64,000 nt of DNA from Luminiphilus syltensis NOR5-1B (GTDB taxonomy: Bacteria; Pseudomonadota; Gammaproteobacteria; Pseudomonadales; Halieaceae). The stretch lies in NCBI RefSeq assembly GCF_000158175.1, contig NZ_DS999411.1, forward strand, positions 1,588,964 through 1,652,963. The letters are read 5' to 3'. The notes under the pieces are model-generated. The model saw only the letters and a program-made list of their open reading frames with translations. It did not search any database and was not told where the DNA came from. Positions 17,842 through 27,327 of this stretch are shown here, in pieces (the first letter of the stretch is position 1; every line of letters starts with the position of its first letter). The position numbers and the translations under genes are program-made.

Positions 17842-18644
17842 AAGCCATGATTCTTGCCGCGGGCGAAGGGCGGCGAATGCGGCCATTAACGAACGACACC
17901 CCCAAGCCGCTTTTGAGCGTGGGAGGAAAGCCGTTGTTAGCGTGGCATCTCGAGCGCCTGGCTGCAGCGGGCTTTTCCGAGGTGGTGGTGAATGCGGCCT
18001 ACCTTGGGGATCAGATAGCGCACTTTTGTGGTGACGGCAGCCGGTGGGGTATCCCCGTAACCCTTTCCCGGGAGCCGGAACCGTTGGAAACGGCGGGTGG
18101 GATTCGCTTTGCATTACCGCTGCTCGGTGATGCGCCGTTTCTCGTGGTGAACGGCGACATATTTACGACCTATCCGTTCTCCGGGCTTTTGGGGGCTATT
18201 CCGCCCAGGCAGGGCGCGCACATTGTTTTGGTGCCCAATCGACCGCATCATCCCGATGGTGATTTTTCTCTGGGAAGCTCAGGTCAGGTAACCCAGCGGC
18301 GGGAAACGACAGTGACGTATAGCGGTATCGGTGTCTTTCAGTCCCGCTTTTTTCTACCCGGCGACGATAAGGGGCCAAGTGGCCCACTCGTCGAGCATGA
18401 TAAGTCGGCGAGCGAGCCGACGGTGGAGTCGCGTGGTGAGGCTGCTGGTCATGACGCCGATCTCGAACCGATCATCATCCACGAGCCGACGATTTTTCCC
18501 GAAAAAGCACCGCTGCGCCCGTTTCTCGATGTGGCTATCGCGAATAGTCGCCTTACCGGTGAGTTGTGGCGAGGTGACTGGGAGGACGTGGGCACCCCCG
18601 AGCGGCTCTCAGCATTGGATGCACGATTACACGGGTATGAGTAG
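17838..18644 (+). CDS. murU: N-acetylmuramate alpha-1-phosphate uridylyltransferase MurU (with insertion)
   Basis: Makes UDP-MurNAc from MurNAc-1-phosphate. Nucleotidyltransferase motifs are intact: MILAAGEGRRMRPLTNDTPK, LETAGGI, FLVVNGDIF and the late WEDVGTPERL. It has 268 residues, about 40 more than the usual 220-230. The extra length is a hydrophilic, low-complexity segment at about residues 176-222, between FFLPG and KAPLRPFL, where other MurU proteins run directly on. The insertion lies on the surface side after the core strands, so activity is probably kept (inference). Coupled to amgK by a 4-nt overlap. Confidence 0.93.
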   Translation: MKAMILAAGEGRRMRPLTNDTPKPLLSVGGKPLLAWHLERLAAAGFSEVVVNAAYLGDQIAHFCGDGSRWGIPVTLSREPEPLETAGGIRFALPLLGDAPFLVVNGDIFTTYPFSGLLGAIPPRQGAHIVLVPNRPHHPDGDFSLGSSGQVTQRRETTVTYSGIGVFQSRFFLPGDDKGPSGPLVEHDKSASEPTVESRGEAAGHDADLEPIIIHEPTIFPEKAPLRPFLDVAIANSRLTGELWRGDWEDVGTPERLSALDARLHGYE

Positions 18645-18734
18645 GATTGCGCTTTCCGCGGCGATTCCCGTGCTCCTTTATCGAACACGCTGTAAACTGC
18701 GCCAACACGAATTTTAAAGGCGGACCCGTTGCCC

Positions 18735-19409
18735 ATGCGCGACTACCAAATAGCCCCATCCATTCTCTCTGCTGATTTTGCGCGCTTGGGAGAGGAGGTC
18801 GATAGCGTGCTCGCTGCGGGTGCAGATATTGTTCACTTTGACGTCATGGATAATCACTACGTCCCGAACCTGACCATTGGTCCGATGGTTTGTCAGGCTC
18901 TTAGAGACTATGGCGTGGCGGCGCCGATTGATGTACACCTGATGGTCAGTCCGGTCGATGCGCTGATCGGCAGTTTCGTGGAAGCTGGAGCCAGCTACAT
19001 CACGTTTCACCCTGACGCCTCCACCCACGTCGATCGCTCCCTACAATTGATTCGCGATGCCGGCTGCAAATCAGGCCTGGTATTCAACCCGGCTACGCCA
19101 CTCGACGTTCTCCGCTACGTCATCGATAAGGTGGACATGATTCTGTTGATGTCGGTAAACCCGGGTTTTGGTGGACAGAAGTTTATTCCGGCTACCCTGG
19201 ATAAACTGCGCGAAGCGCGAGGCTTGATCGACAATTCGGGGTTGCCTATCCGCCTTGAGGTCGATGGAGGGGTCAATACCGCCAATATCGCAGTCATCGC
19301 GGCGGCGGGTGCCGATACCTTTGTTGCCGGTTCTGCGATTTTCAATCAGCCCGATTACAGGCAGGTTATCGCCGACATGCGTGCCGAATTGGAATCGGTC
19401 CAGGGCTGA
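18735..19409 (+). CDS. rpe: Ribulose-phosphate 3-epimerase
   Basis: Interconverts ribulose-5-P and xylulose-5-P. The 224-residue TIM barrel has [16 protein letters not shown], the metal ligands in [12 protein letters not shown] and DVHLMV, and [14 protein letters not shown] and EVDGGVN. ATG 18735 is preferred to an in-frame TTG at 18729; the purine-rich AAAGGCGGA at 18716-18724 could serve either. trpE starts 10 nt after the stop. In Pseudomonas a phosphoglycolate phosphatase gene (gph) lies between the two; it is absent here. Confidence 0.96.
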   Translation: MRDYQIAPSILSADFARLGEEVDSVLAAGADIVHFDVMDNHYVPNLTIGPMVCQALRDYGVAAPIDVHLMVSPVDALIGSFVEAGASYITFHPDASTHVDRSLQLIRDAGCKSGLVFNPATPLDVLRYVIDKVDMILLMSVNPGFGGQKFIPATLDKLREARGLIDNSGLPIRLEVDGGVNTANIAVIAAAGADTFVAGSAIFNQPDYRQVIADMRAELESVQG

Positions 19410-19419
19410 AAATCCCACG

Positions 19420-20895
19420 ATGACACCCGACGTTTTCGCTGATTATGTATCGCAGGGTTACACCCACATACCGGTAGCCCGGACTATTCTTGCCGATATG
19501 GAAACACCGCTCTCGGCTTATCGAAAACTGGCGCAGGGGCCGAAGTCTTTTCTCTTTGAATCGGTGCAGGGTGGCGAAAAATGGGGGCGTTACTCCATTA
19601 TTGGTCTCCCCGCCAGAAAGTGGTTGACCGTTGAAGGGCTGGAGGTAAAGCGTTTCACCGACGGTGAGGTGGTGTTGACGGAGACGGTGACCGATCCGCT
19701 GGAATTTATTGAGCAGAGTCACGCCACTTTTCGTGTGGCGCCGGTGGATGGACTCCCTGTGTTTCACGGTGGGCTGGTCGGTTATTTCGGTTACGACGCA
19801 GTGCGCTATGTGGAGCCGCGTTTGGCGGCGAGTTGGCCTGTTGATCGTCTCGGCACTCCCGATGTTTTACTGCTGGTCGCCGAAGAGGTGTTGATCTTCG
19901 ACAATCTGGCGGGGACGTTAACGATAGTCATCAACGCCGATGTCGAAGATCCGAATCCACTGCAAAGCGCGCTGGGTCGGCTCGATTCTATCGAGGCACA
20001 ATTGCCCGAGTCGGGTTCGCGTTTGCCGACTATCGCTCTCGGCAATCTCGACACTACTGAGATCGAGGCAACGCTTAAGCACCTCACCGGTGCTGCGGAA
20101 TATCAGGGGTGGGTCAAAAAAATACGCGACTATATTCTGGATGGGGACGTGATGCAGGTGGTGCCCTCGCAGCGCATGGAGGTGCCCTATAGCGGCGAGC
20201 CCTTAACGCTCTACCGAGCCCTGCGAAACCTCAATCCTTCGCCTTATATGTATTATCTTGATATGGGCGAATTCCAGATCGTCGGCTCTTCGCCAGAGAT
20301 TTTGGTGCGACTGCAGGGCCGCGAAGTGACCGTTCGGCCAATTGCCGGTACCCGTCGACGGGGCGTCGATGACGCCGAGGACGAGGCGCTCGCGCAAGAC
20401 TTACTCGCCGATCCCAAGGAGCGGGCAGAGCACCTGATGCTGATCGACCTCGGGCGCAATGATGTGGGTAAAATCTCGGTATCGGGTAGCGTTGAGCTCA
20501 CAGAGAATATGACCATTGAGCGTTATTCCCACGTCATGCATATCGTATCCAATGTGCAGGGCGTGACGCGGGACGATGTTTCCGCGATGGATGCGTTGCG
20601 AGCAGCACTTCCCGCCGGGACACTGAGTGGTGCCCCCAAGGTGCGCGCCATGGAAATCATTGATGAGCTTGAAACGGTTAAGCGCGGTGTGTACGGCGGA
20701 GCCGTGGGATACCTGTCCTGGGCCGGCGATATGGACACGGCAATAGCCATCCGAACCGCGGTGGTTAAAGACGGTAAGGTAATCGTTCAGGCAGGGGCGG
20801 GCATTGTTGCCGATTCGGTGCCGGAACAGGAGTGGGAAGAGACCATGAATAAATCGCGGGCTATTTTGCGGGCAGTGGCGATGAGTTGCGGATGA
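19420..20895 (+). CDS. trpE: Anthranilate synthase component I
   Basis: Converts chorismate to anthranilate with TrpG. The 491-residue protein begins MTPDVFADYVSQGYTHIPV, the standard N-terminus, so ATG 19420 is used although the reading frame is open much further back into rpe. It keeps the feedback-site signature FLFESVQGGEKWGRYS and the chorismate-binding core GSSPEILVR, RPIAGTRRRG, DLGRNDVG and LPAGTLSGAPK. No tryptophan-leader peptide is possible in the 10-nt gap from rpe. The rest of the operon (trpGDC) lies about 3.2 kb further on. Confidence 0.97.
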   Translation: MTPDVFADYVSQGYTHIPVARTILADMETPLSAYRKLAQGPKSFLFESVQGGEKWGRYSIIGLPARKWLTVEGLEVKRFTDGEVVLTETVTDPLEFIEQSHATFRVAPVDGLPVFHGGLVGYFGYDAVRYVEPRLAASWPVDRLGTPDVLLLVAEEVLIFDNLAGTLTIVINADVEDPNPLQSALGRLDSIEAQLPESGSRLPTIALGNLDTTEIEATLKHLTGAAEYQGWVKKIRDYILDGDVMQVVPSQRMEVPYSGEPLTLYRALRNLNPSPYMYYLDMGEFQIVGSSPEILVRLQGREVTVRPIAGTRRRGVDDAEDEALAQDLLADPKERAEHLMLIDLGRNDVGKISVSGSVELTENMTIERYSHVMHIVSNVQGVTRDDVSAMDALRAALPAGTLSGAPKVRAMEIIDELETVKRGVYGGAVGYLSWAGDMDTAIAIRTAVVKDGKVIVQAGAGIVADSVPEQEWEETMNKSRAILRAVAMSCG

Positions 20896-20902
20896 TCATG
20901 TG

Positions 20903-22678
20903 ATGAACGATGTGTTGACAAGTATTGAATTACCCGCGGTGCCCGAAGAAGAGTTGGCTGAGTTGCGTAAGCTCGGCGAAGATGCCTTAAAGGCGGGGAG
21001 TATTGGACCGGCCAGTCTCGCCATCTGGCAAATTCTGTCAGCCGCCCCCCGGGATGACATCGGCCATATCCTGCTAAAACGGTTGTCCATGAACGACAAG
21101 GTCCAGCGTATTTCTTACGCTCAGGTAACGCCGCTGGTTAAGCAGTATTCCGTCGAGAGTAACCATCAGGCGGTCTTGCTGCTTTTGGCTTTGATGTTGC
21201 TGAAGAAGCCCGACGACCCTTATGCGGTGAATCATTTTGCAAACGCGGCTTCGCAGTGCGGGCGTGTCGATCTGGCGCTGCTTGCTACCTGGAACGGCTA
21301 TCAGAAGTCGCCCAATGACCCGCGTCTTATCAATGCATTGGCCACGGCACTCTATGAGGCGGAGCAGTTTGATTCAGCGATAAAGCTATATCGTGATCTA
21401 TTGGATAAGCGACCCAATTCCACTGCGGTTATTGCCGCTTTGGGGTCGGCGCAGGCTCGATCCGGTGATCCTGCTTCCGCAATGGAAACACTCAGCGGTG
21501 GACTTGAGCAGCACCCCGGGGATGCGGATTTGATGTTACGCCTGGGGCTGGTCAGTAAGAGCTATTTGCTCCGCGTTGCAGGCGCTGGCGACAGTACGGC
21601 GATTGAGCAGGCTAATTTCAATATTAATGCGAGGGAGGCTGCTGTCGCCAAGGCCGCGGCCTATGTCGTTTTAGGAGACTTCGAGAAGTCGGTAAGCGAG
21701 CTGAATTCGGCGCTGGAGTGGAATCCGAAGGACCATGATGTTCGTGCGTCACTGGCGAATCTACAGCTGATGGTGGGCGATTATGATGCGGGATTTTCCA
21801 ATTACAGTGCCCGCTTCGAGCTTGAGCCTGAGCTGAGACTCCTCGAATCTGAAAAGCCGCAGTACACCGGTGCCCCACTCGACGGGAAGACATTACTTGT
21901 ATGGGGTGAGCAGGGTTTGGGTGAGCAGATTTTATTTGCCCCGGCATTGGAAGTAATGCTCAATGAGCCGGGACGGATTATCTTTGCCACCGATTCGCGA
22001 CTGGTTGCGAGGTACCAGGAGCGATACCCCGATGTAAAGGTCGTGGACCGGAGTAATTTGCATAGCCTTTCAGGCTTTGATTTTCAAATTTCAGCGGGAG
22101 ACTTGTTTGCACAAAAATGGCAGGAGCTGCAGTTACTTCCCGGAGACTTGTGGCACCCGCTCTTGATGAGTGATAAGGAGTCTGTGGCAGAATGCCGTGC
22201 GTCTTTTCCGATGGATCGTCCGCTGATCGGTGTTTCCTGGCGCGGTGGACGTCGAGATGATCCTTCGGCCGCGGCTATGCGTTCTCTCGAGCTGAAGGAG
22301 CTCCTTTCGGCCGCAGTCAATGCACAGGTAACTTTTGTAAATTTGCAGTACGGTGATTGCGCGGCGGAGGTCCGAAAGCTGGGCGACGCGAGATTGGTGG
22401 ACAGCGGCATCGATAATTTCAACGACATCGATTCCTTGCTGCAATTAATGGCTGCCTGCGATGCCGTTGTTACTGTGGATAATGCCAATGCGCACCTGGC
22501 GGCTGCCGTCGGCACCGACACTCACCTTGTGGTTCCGAAGCAGCTTCCTTCATTTCGCTGGAAGAATAAGGCAATCCAGCAGCTGATTTTTCCGGCGGTA
22601 ACTGTACATGAGCAGCAGACCTTGGGTGACTGGAGTGTCCCGGCGATTCAGTGTTGGAAGGCAGTTTTGGAAGGGTGA
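20903..22678 (+). CDS. TPR protein with C-terminal GT9/GT41-like glycosyltransferase domain
   Basis: About 591 residues. The first ~320 residues are helical TPR-type repeats (for example WNGYQKSPNDPRLINALATA, YRDLLDKRPNSTAVIAALGS, LNSALEWNPKDHDVRASLAN). From about residue 325 a GT-B-like domain follows with LLVWGEQGLGEQILFAPALE, LIGVSWRGG and ACDAVVTVDNANAHLAAAVG. This is the TPR plus glycosyltransferase arrangement seen in OGT-like proteins and many putative protein or flagellin glycosylation loci. It starts 7 nt after trpE (ATG 20903; GTG 20900 also possible) and so is probably co-transcribed with trpE. Acceptor unknown. Confidence 0.82.
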   Translation: MNDVLTSIELPAVPEEELAELRKLGEDALKAGSIGPASLAIWQILSAAPRDDIGHILLKRLSMNDKVQRISYAQVTPLVKQYSVESNHQAVLLLLALMLLKKPDDPYAVNHFANAASQCGRVDLALLATWNGYQKSPNDPRLINALATALYEAEQFDSAIKLYRDLLDKRPNSTAVIAALGSAQARSGDPASAMETLSGGLEQHPGDADLMLRLGLVSKSYLLRVAGAGDSTAIEQANFNINAREAAVAKAAAYVVLGDFEKSVSELNSALEWNPKDHDVRASLANLQLMVGDYDAGFSNYSARFELEPELRLLESEKPQYTGAPLDGKTLLVWGEQGLGEQILFAPALEVMLNEPGRIIFATDSRLVARYQERYPDVKVVDRSNLHSLSGFDFQISAGDLFAQKWQELQLLPGDLWHPLLMSDKESVAECRASFPMDRPLIGVSWRGGRRDDPSAAAMRSLELKELLSAAVNAQVTFVNLQYGDCAAEVRKLGDARLVDSGIDNFNDIDSLLQLMAACDAVVTVDNANAHLAAAVGTDTHLVVPKQLPSFRWKNKAIQQLIFPAVTVHEQQTLGDWSVPAIQCWKAVLEG

Positions 22679-22985
22679 TATTTTTTAGGGCAGCTATGGA
22701 TGACGTAGGCTTGTAGCTAGCAAAGTTAAGTATTGTTTGTACTGCTAAAGCGAACACCCACTATTTTTTCGCATGTATTCGACCTCTTATCGACTTTATC
22801 ACAACGCCGAATCTCATTTATGCTGGGTAGGTTCGATGATTATTGATCAATAAGTGTTCGACTTTAGGTTCTAACTCGCGGGAGTGTATTAGGGAATTTG
22901 TTTTTTTTTTTTTGGATTATCAGACTGGCCATTAGCCAGAGATCTGTTTAAAACGCGCCCAAAGGCGGGGAAGATTTGACGCTTA
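22679..22985. other. AT-rich 307-nt spacer between two glycosyltransferase genes
   Basis: No gene is supported here. The segment is visibly richer in A and T than its surroundings. It contains a run of 13 T (22901-22913) and, just after it, the inverted repeat CTGGC-catta-GCCAG (22925-22939). Lack of a GC-rich stem directly upstream of the T-run argues against a standard terminator for the TPR gene. It most likely carries the promoter of the following glycosyltransferase gene. Confidence 0.6.
22901..22913 (+). repeat. Homopolymer run of 13 T, 72 nt upstream of a glycosyltransferase start
   Basis: An uninterrupted T13 tract (preceded by TTTG), the longest homopolymer noticed in the window. 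Tracts of this length are slippage-prone and, in promoter regions of surface-glycan genes, can act as phase-variable switches. Whether it falls between -35 and -10 elements here is not clear from sequence. Confidence 0.75.
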
Positions 22986-24017
22986 ATGCCAGAATTTAGC
23001 GCACATGTATGCGTAGTTACGCACCACCCGTTTTGGAAGCTGCCTTCCGGTTGTGGGTCACTTATACGCAATCGATACCAACTACTGCTAGGTCATTTCG
23101 AGCAGGTGTCTATACTATATTTCTCCTTAAACGGAGATTCTTGCCCCCTACCGGGTTGGACTGTGCCGGTGGGTGATGGACTTCCACGTGATTTTGGTGG
23201 CCAGGTCGATGCATTATTTAGTCAGGAATCGATCGATATCGCTTATTTCAACTATGACAATCTAAATGAAATTGCAGCAGCATTGTCATGCGTAACAATC
23301 TGTGAAAACCATGATGTTATGCACTTGCGAGCGGAGGCATATGAAAGCTTCGGCTTTTCTTGGTCGGGAGGGCTCGAAAAAGAAGAGGAGATTAGGAAAC
23401 TTCGAACCTATGACATCGTCTGCTCGATTAGTTTAGACGAGGCAAATTATCTCCATGCATCAGGTTTGAATAATGTGTGTTACCTGCCTCCGAATGTTAA
23501 TTGGAATCCTCAGGTGATGCCTCGCAGACCCATAACCTCGGGTTTGATCGGTTCGGTGATGGAGCCAAATATTGATGGCTGGCAACATTTTTTCGAGCAT
23601 GGGGATTTAGGTTTTGAGCTCGTTTTAGCCGGTCCGATTTCGGAATATCTTCAAAATCGACCCGATCTGGCCAAGAGGAATATGAATTCGACCCAAATAA
23701 TGGGAACGATAAATCAAGTACGTGTATTTTACCAAGCGATCCATGTAAGCCTATCGCCAGTGAGATTTGGTTCGGGTCTCAAGATCAAGGTTCTTGAAGC
23801 TTTAGCGCACGGCCGGTCAGTAGTCGGTACCCATCATAGCTTTATAGGATTTCCAGAGGGAATAAGCGGGGTTGTAAGGTGCGACGACGACTTTAGGAAC
23901 TGGCCTAGTCTGATTGATGAAGCAGTTAACGAAGTCAACCTGTCTGATATCTCTGACTATGTGAACGAGAATTTCTCTAATCAGCGCTGTATAAACTTGC
24001 TAAAAGCAAGACTTTAG
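22986..24017 (+). CDS. GT4-like glycosyltransferase, compositionally atypical
   Basis: A 343-residue GT-B-type protein. The N-terminal domain begins HVCVVTHHPFWKLPSGCGSLIRNRYQLL, a Rossmann-type opening. The C-terminal domain has the recognisable GT1/GT4 donor-binding signature VSLSPVRFGSGLKIKVLEALAHGRSVVGT around residues 255-285, preceded by ELVLAGP. The gene is AT-richer than neighbours and uses A/T-ending codons more, which suggests later acquisition. It splits trpE from trpGDC together with the TPR gene. A weak GGGGAAG lies 13 nt before the ATG. Donor and acceptor are unknown. Confidence 0.8.
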   Translation: MPEFSAHVCVVTHHPFWKLPSGCGSLIRNRYQLLLGHFEQVSILYFSLNGDSCPLPGWTVPVGDGLPRDFGGQVDALFSQESIDIAYFNYDNLNEIAAALSCVTICENHDVMHLRAEAYESFGFSWSGGLEKEEEIRKLRTYDIVCSISLDEANYLHASGLNNVCYLPPNVNWNPQVMPRRPITSGLIGSVMEPNIDGWQHFFEHGDLGFELVLAGPISEYLQNRPDLAKRNMNSTQIMGTINQVRVFYQAIHVSLSPVRFGSGLKIKVLEALAHGRSVVGTHHSFIGFPEGISGVVRCDDDFRNWPSLIDEAVNEVNLSDISDYVNENFSNQRCINLLKARL

Positions 24018-24090
24018 AGTTCGAACCTGCAGCGAAAATTGCGATAAAAACGCCGCCTAATAAGCTATTGCTGCCTGCTATTATTCAATC

Positions 24091-24675
24091 ATGATTCTAA
24101 TGATCGACAACTACGATTCCTTTACTTGGAATATCGTCCAGTATTTGTGGGAGCTCGGCGCTGAGGTTGAGGTGCGCCGTAATGACGAGATCGATATTGC
24201 CGGTATTGAAGCCATGGCGCCTGAAAAAATCTGTATTTCGCCGGGCCCGTGCTCGCCCACTGAGGCGGGGATATCGATGTCGGTCATCGCGCACTTTGCG
24301 GGGAAGATCCCCCTGTTTGGTATCTGTCTGGGTCAGCAGAGCATTGGTGCCGTCTATGGCGCGGACATCGTCCGCGCGCCGTCGGTGATGCACGGTAAGA
24401 CCAGTCCGGTACATCATTATGGCACCGGGGTATTTTCCGGACTGCCGAGCCCGGTTACGGCCACGCGCTACCACAGCCTGGTTGTGGATCCGAAGACCCT
24501 GCCGGACGTTCTGGAAATCACGGCCTGGACCGAAACCGACGACGGGGAATTTGAGGCCATTATGGGGCTGAGGCATCGGGAATTGGCGGTGGAAGGCGTA
24601 CAATTCCATCCCGAATCCATACTTTCAGAGCACGGGCATGACCTGCTGCGAAATTTTCTTGAAAATACCCAATAA
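24091..24675 (+). CDS. trpG: Anthranilate synthase component II (glutamine amidotransferase)
   Basis: Supplies ammonia to TrpE. The 194-residue class I amidotransferase has [19 protein letters not shown], the nucleophile Cys in [11 protein letters not shown], and the catalytic His and Glu in [14 protein letters not shown]. It could also serve aminodeoxychorismate synthase (PabA role), as is common where a single copy exists. trpD follows after 12 nt. The 73-nt spacer upstream is AT-rich and must contain its promoter if the glycosyltransferase genes are not read through. Confidence 0.96.
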   Translation: MILMIDNYDSFTWNIVQYLWELGAEVEVRRNDEIDIAGIEAMAPEKICISPGPCSPTEAGISMSVIAHFAGKIPLFGICLGQQSIGAVYGADIVRAPSVMHGKTSPVHHYGTGVFSGLPSPVTATRYHSLVVDPKTLPDVLEITAWTETDDGEFEAIMGLRHRELAVEGVQFHPESILSEHGHDLLRNFLENTQ

Positions 24676-24687
24676 CAGGACCATGGC

Positions 24688-25731
24688 ATGAATATTCAAC
24701 AGGCGATCCAGCAACTGGTCGATGGCGATCACCTGTCGCGTGAGGAAATGCGGGAGGTCATGACCGATGTCATGAGTGGGGCGAATACCGCCGCCCAGAT
24801 CGCGGGATTGCTCGTTGCCCTGCGTATCCGCGGTGAGACGATCGATGAGATCGCAGGCGCTGCGGAGGTCATGCGCAGCCTCGCCAAACGCGTTCATGTC
24901 GACCAGACCAATCTGGTGGATCTGGTAGGGACGGGGGGTGACGGCGCCAATCTCTTCAATGTGTCAACAGCGTCGACCTTTGTTGTCGCCGCCGCCGGTG
25001 GTCGCGTGGCAAAGCATGGTAATCGCTCGGTGTCGAGCTCCAGCGGTAGCTCCGATGTCCTCGAGGCGCTCGGTGTCCCCCTCGATCTGACGCCGGAGCA
25101 GATTGCCCGCTGCGTGGACGATGTCGGCGTCGGCTTTATGTTTGCGCCGGCGCACCACGGTGCCATGAAATACGCGGTGGAACCGCGAAAAGACCTGGGT
25201 ATGCGTACGTTATTCAATATTCTCGGCCCGTTGACCAATCCAGCGCATGTCGAGCGGCAGGTGCTGGGGGTATTCAGCCCTGATCTTTGTCAGACCCTCG
25301 CCTCGGCGCTGGGCCTGCTTGGACTGCGCCATGCGCTGGTGGTGCACAGCAACGATGGTCTGGATGAGATATCGATTGCGGCGCCTACCCGGGTCAGTGA
25401 GTTGCGGGATGGGGATGTCGAGCGTTTTACGATTGATCCGGCAGATTACGATCAGGCCCACGATAACCTCGAGGGGCTGGTCGTCGACACCGCGCAGGAG
25501 TCAGCGGATCTCATCAGGGCCGCTTTGGGCGGTAAGCCCCCCGCCGAGGCGGTGAAGGCCCGTTCGATGATCGCATTGAATGCGGGCGCGGCTATTTATG
25601 TCTCGGGTGTGGCGCGCTCACTGCGCGGCGGTATCGAGCTTGCCGATGATCTTGTCAGCACCGGCCAGGCGATGGAAAAGCTGGAGTCGTTTATCGCCTA
25701 TACCAATGGGCTGAAGGCGGGTGATCTGTAA
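24688..25731 (+). CDS. trpD: Anthranilate phosphoribosyltransferase
   Basis: Joins anthranilate to PRPP. The 347-residue protein has the glycine-rich PRPP loop [64 protein letters not shown] and [11 protein letters not shown]. It shares one base of its stop codon with the trpC start (TAATG). Confidence 0.97.
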   Translation: MNIQQAIQQLVDGDHLSREEMREVMTDVMSGANTAAQIAGLLVALRIRGETIDEIAGAAEVMRSLAKRVHVDQTNLVDLVGTGGDGANLFNVSTASTFVVAAAGGRVAKHGNRSVSSSSGSSDVLEALGVPLDLTPEQIARCVDDVGVGFMFAPAHHGAMKYAVEPRKDLGMRTLFNILGPLTNPAHVERQVLGVFSPDLCQTLASALGLLGLRHALVVHSNDGLDEISIAAPTRVSELRDGDVERFTIDPADYDQAHDNLEGLVVDTAQESADLIRAALGGKPPAEAVKARSMIALNAGAAIYVSGVARSLRGGIELADDLVSTGQAMEKLESFIAYTNGLKAGDL

Positions 25732-26558
25732 TGGCAAAGCTCAATGCCCCCACCGTGCTCAAGAAAATAGTCGATCGCAAGGTCGAAGAAGTGGCTGAGC
25801 GTCGCGATCGGCAGTCGATCGCGACACTGAAGACTGCAGCGGCTGAGGCGTCACCGGCTCGCGGTTTTGTTGACGCCATCAGGCACCGCCTGGAGGTGGG
25901 CGAGCCCGCTGTGATCGCCGAAGTGAAACGCGCCAGCCCCAGTAAGGGAGTAATTCGCGAACACTTCGTACCCGCAGAGATCGCCGCCAGCTATCAGGCG
26001 GGTGGGGCGGCGTGTCTGTCTGTGTTGACCGATGCCGATTTTTTTCAGGGAAATGAACAGTATTTGAGGGAAGCACGTGCCGCCTGTGACCTGCCGGTAC
26101 TGAGAAAAGACTTTACGATTGACGAGTATCAGATATGGGAGGCGCGCAGCATTGGTGCGGACGCCATATTATTGATTGCGGCCTGTCTTGAGTCGAGTGA
26201 ATTGGCGGCTTTACACGAATGCGCGGGGGAAGCGGGTCTTGATGTGTTGGTAGAGGTACATACGGCTGCCGAGCTCGAGGATGCCCTGGCGCTTCATACG
26301 CCATTGATTGGCATCAATAATCGCGATCTTCACACCTTTGATACCAGTCTGGAAACCACTCTTGGATTACTCGGATCGATACCCGGTGATGTGCTGGTGG
26401 TCACTGAAAGCGGCATTCACAATCCAGAGGATGTGCAGCGGATGCGATCGGCTGGCGTCCACTCGTTTCTGGTCGGTGAAGCTTTTATGCGCGCAGAAAA
26501 TCCTGGCGCTGAGTTGGAGCGACTGTTTTATCCGTCGTTCACGAGCAGCGGTGCCTGA
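25731..26558 (+). CDS. trpC: Indole-3-glycerol phosphate synthase
   Basis: Ring closure to indole-3-glycerol phosphate. The 275-residue TIM barrel has the IGPS signatures [74 protein letters not shown] and [12 protein letters not shown]. It is monofunctional, with no fused TrpF. The 3' end overlaps the convergent vfr gene by 31 nt. Confidence 0.97.
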   Translation: MAKLNAPTVLKKIVDRKVEEVAERRDRQSIATLKTAAAEASPARGFVDAIRHRLEVGEPAVIAEVKRASPSKGVIREHFVPAEIAASYQAGGAACLSVLTDADFFQGNEQYLREARAACDLPVLRKDFTIDEYQIWEARSIGADAILLIAACLESSELAALHECAGEAGLDVLVEVHTAAELEDALALHTPLIGINNRDLHTFDTSLETTLGLLGSIPGDVLVVTESGIHNPEDVQRMRSAGVHSFLVGEAFMRAENPGAELERLFYPSFTSSGA

Positions 26559-27211
26559 CTTTGGCGAGGCTCACGGAGCACCACGATAGTTTTGCCGGAC
26601 ACGTCAATCAGGCCCTGTTCCTGAAGTGCCTTCAGCACACGGCCTGCCATTTCCCGGGAGCATCCGACCAGTTTGCCCAGATCCTGACGCGTAATACGTA
26701 TTTGCATACCGTCGGGATGCGTCATCGCATCGGGCTGGTCGGTCAGTTCAAGCAGCGTTTTTGAGATCCTCCCGGCAACATCGACAAAGGCGAGGTCTGT
26801 AAGCTTGCGGGTGGTGTTTCTTAGCCGATAGCCCAGTTGGTTGGCCAGTGCATAGAGCACCTCCGGGAACTCGCCGCGCACCTGGTGGAATCGATCATAA
26901 GAGATTCGAGCGAGCGTTACGTCGGTCCGTGCAAGCAGATTGGCGCTGCGCTTATGCTCACCAAACAGTCCCATTTCGCCGACAAAATCACCGGGATTAA
27001 GGTAGCTGACGAGCATCTCCATTTCGGGATGTTCCTCATCGTCTACCAGCACCGAAACCGAGCCGTCGAGAATCAGGTAGAGGAATTCACTGTCATCGCC
27101 CTGCCGGAAAATAAAGGTCTTTGCGTTGACCTTGACCCGTTCGCAATAGCGTAAAAAGTCCTCGACCCCAGGGATTTGAGCGGTGACCTGCGGTCTGATC
27201 GAATCTGACAT
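26528..27211 (-). CDS. vfr: Crp/Vfr-type cyclic-AMP receptor protein
   Basis: A 227-residue global regulator. The N-terminal cNMP-binding domain has the phosphate-binding cassette [19 protein letters not shown] (Arg-Ser of the RSA motif present, so cAMP binding is likely). The C-terminal helix-turn-helix is [24 protein letters not shown], close to the Crp recognition helix. The length and N-terminus are nearer Pseudomonas Vfr than E. coli Crp. It is divergent from an OsmC/YhfA-like gene, as crp and yhfA are in E. coli. Confidence 0.92.
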   Translation of the reverse strand: MSDSIRPQVTAQIPGVEDFLRYCERVKVNAKTFIFRQGDDSEFLYLILDGSVSVLVDDEEHPEMEMLVSYLNPGDFVGEMGLFGEHKRSANLLARTDVTLARISYDRFHQVRGEFPEVLYALANQLGYRLRNTTRKLTDLAFVDVAGRISKTLLELTDQPDAMTHPDGMQIRITRQDLGKLVGCSREMAGRVLKALQEQGLIDVSGKTIVVLREPRQSQAPLLVNDG

Positions 27212-27275
27212 AAATCCAACGAATTACTAACGGTTCGGTTAGCATAGCGTATTTAGGGGGGGAAAGTGGAGAGCC

Positions 27276-27296
27276 TTTCCCGCATCAATCGGGAAA
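27276..27296. repeat. Inverted repeat in the vfr-osmC divergent spacer
   Basis: TTTCCCG (27276-27282), 7-nt spacer, CGGGAAA (27290-27296): perfect 7-bp arms. It lies 32 nt upstream of the osmC-like start and 65 nt from vfr. It could be a dimeric operator or a leader hairpin. It does not match the TGTGA-N6-TCACA site of Crp itself. Confidence 0.55.
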
Positions 27297-27327
27297 TTCC
27301 CCACCTTCCAGCCAAGCGAGGATGTGC

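Noticed and set aside
19400-19420. trp leader-peptide attenuator before trpE
   Set aside because: Only 10 nt separate the rpe stop from the trpE start, too little for a leader peptide and hairpins.
22901-22939. T-run plus CTGGC/GCCAG repeat as an intrinsic terminator
   Set aside because: The T-run precedes the stem on the plus strand, and on the minus strand the stem is followed by A-rich sequence, so neither orientation gives stem then U-tract.
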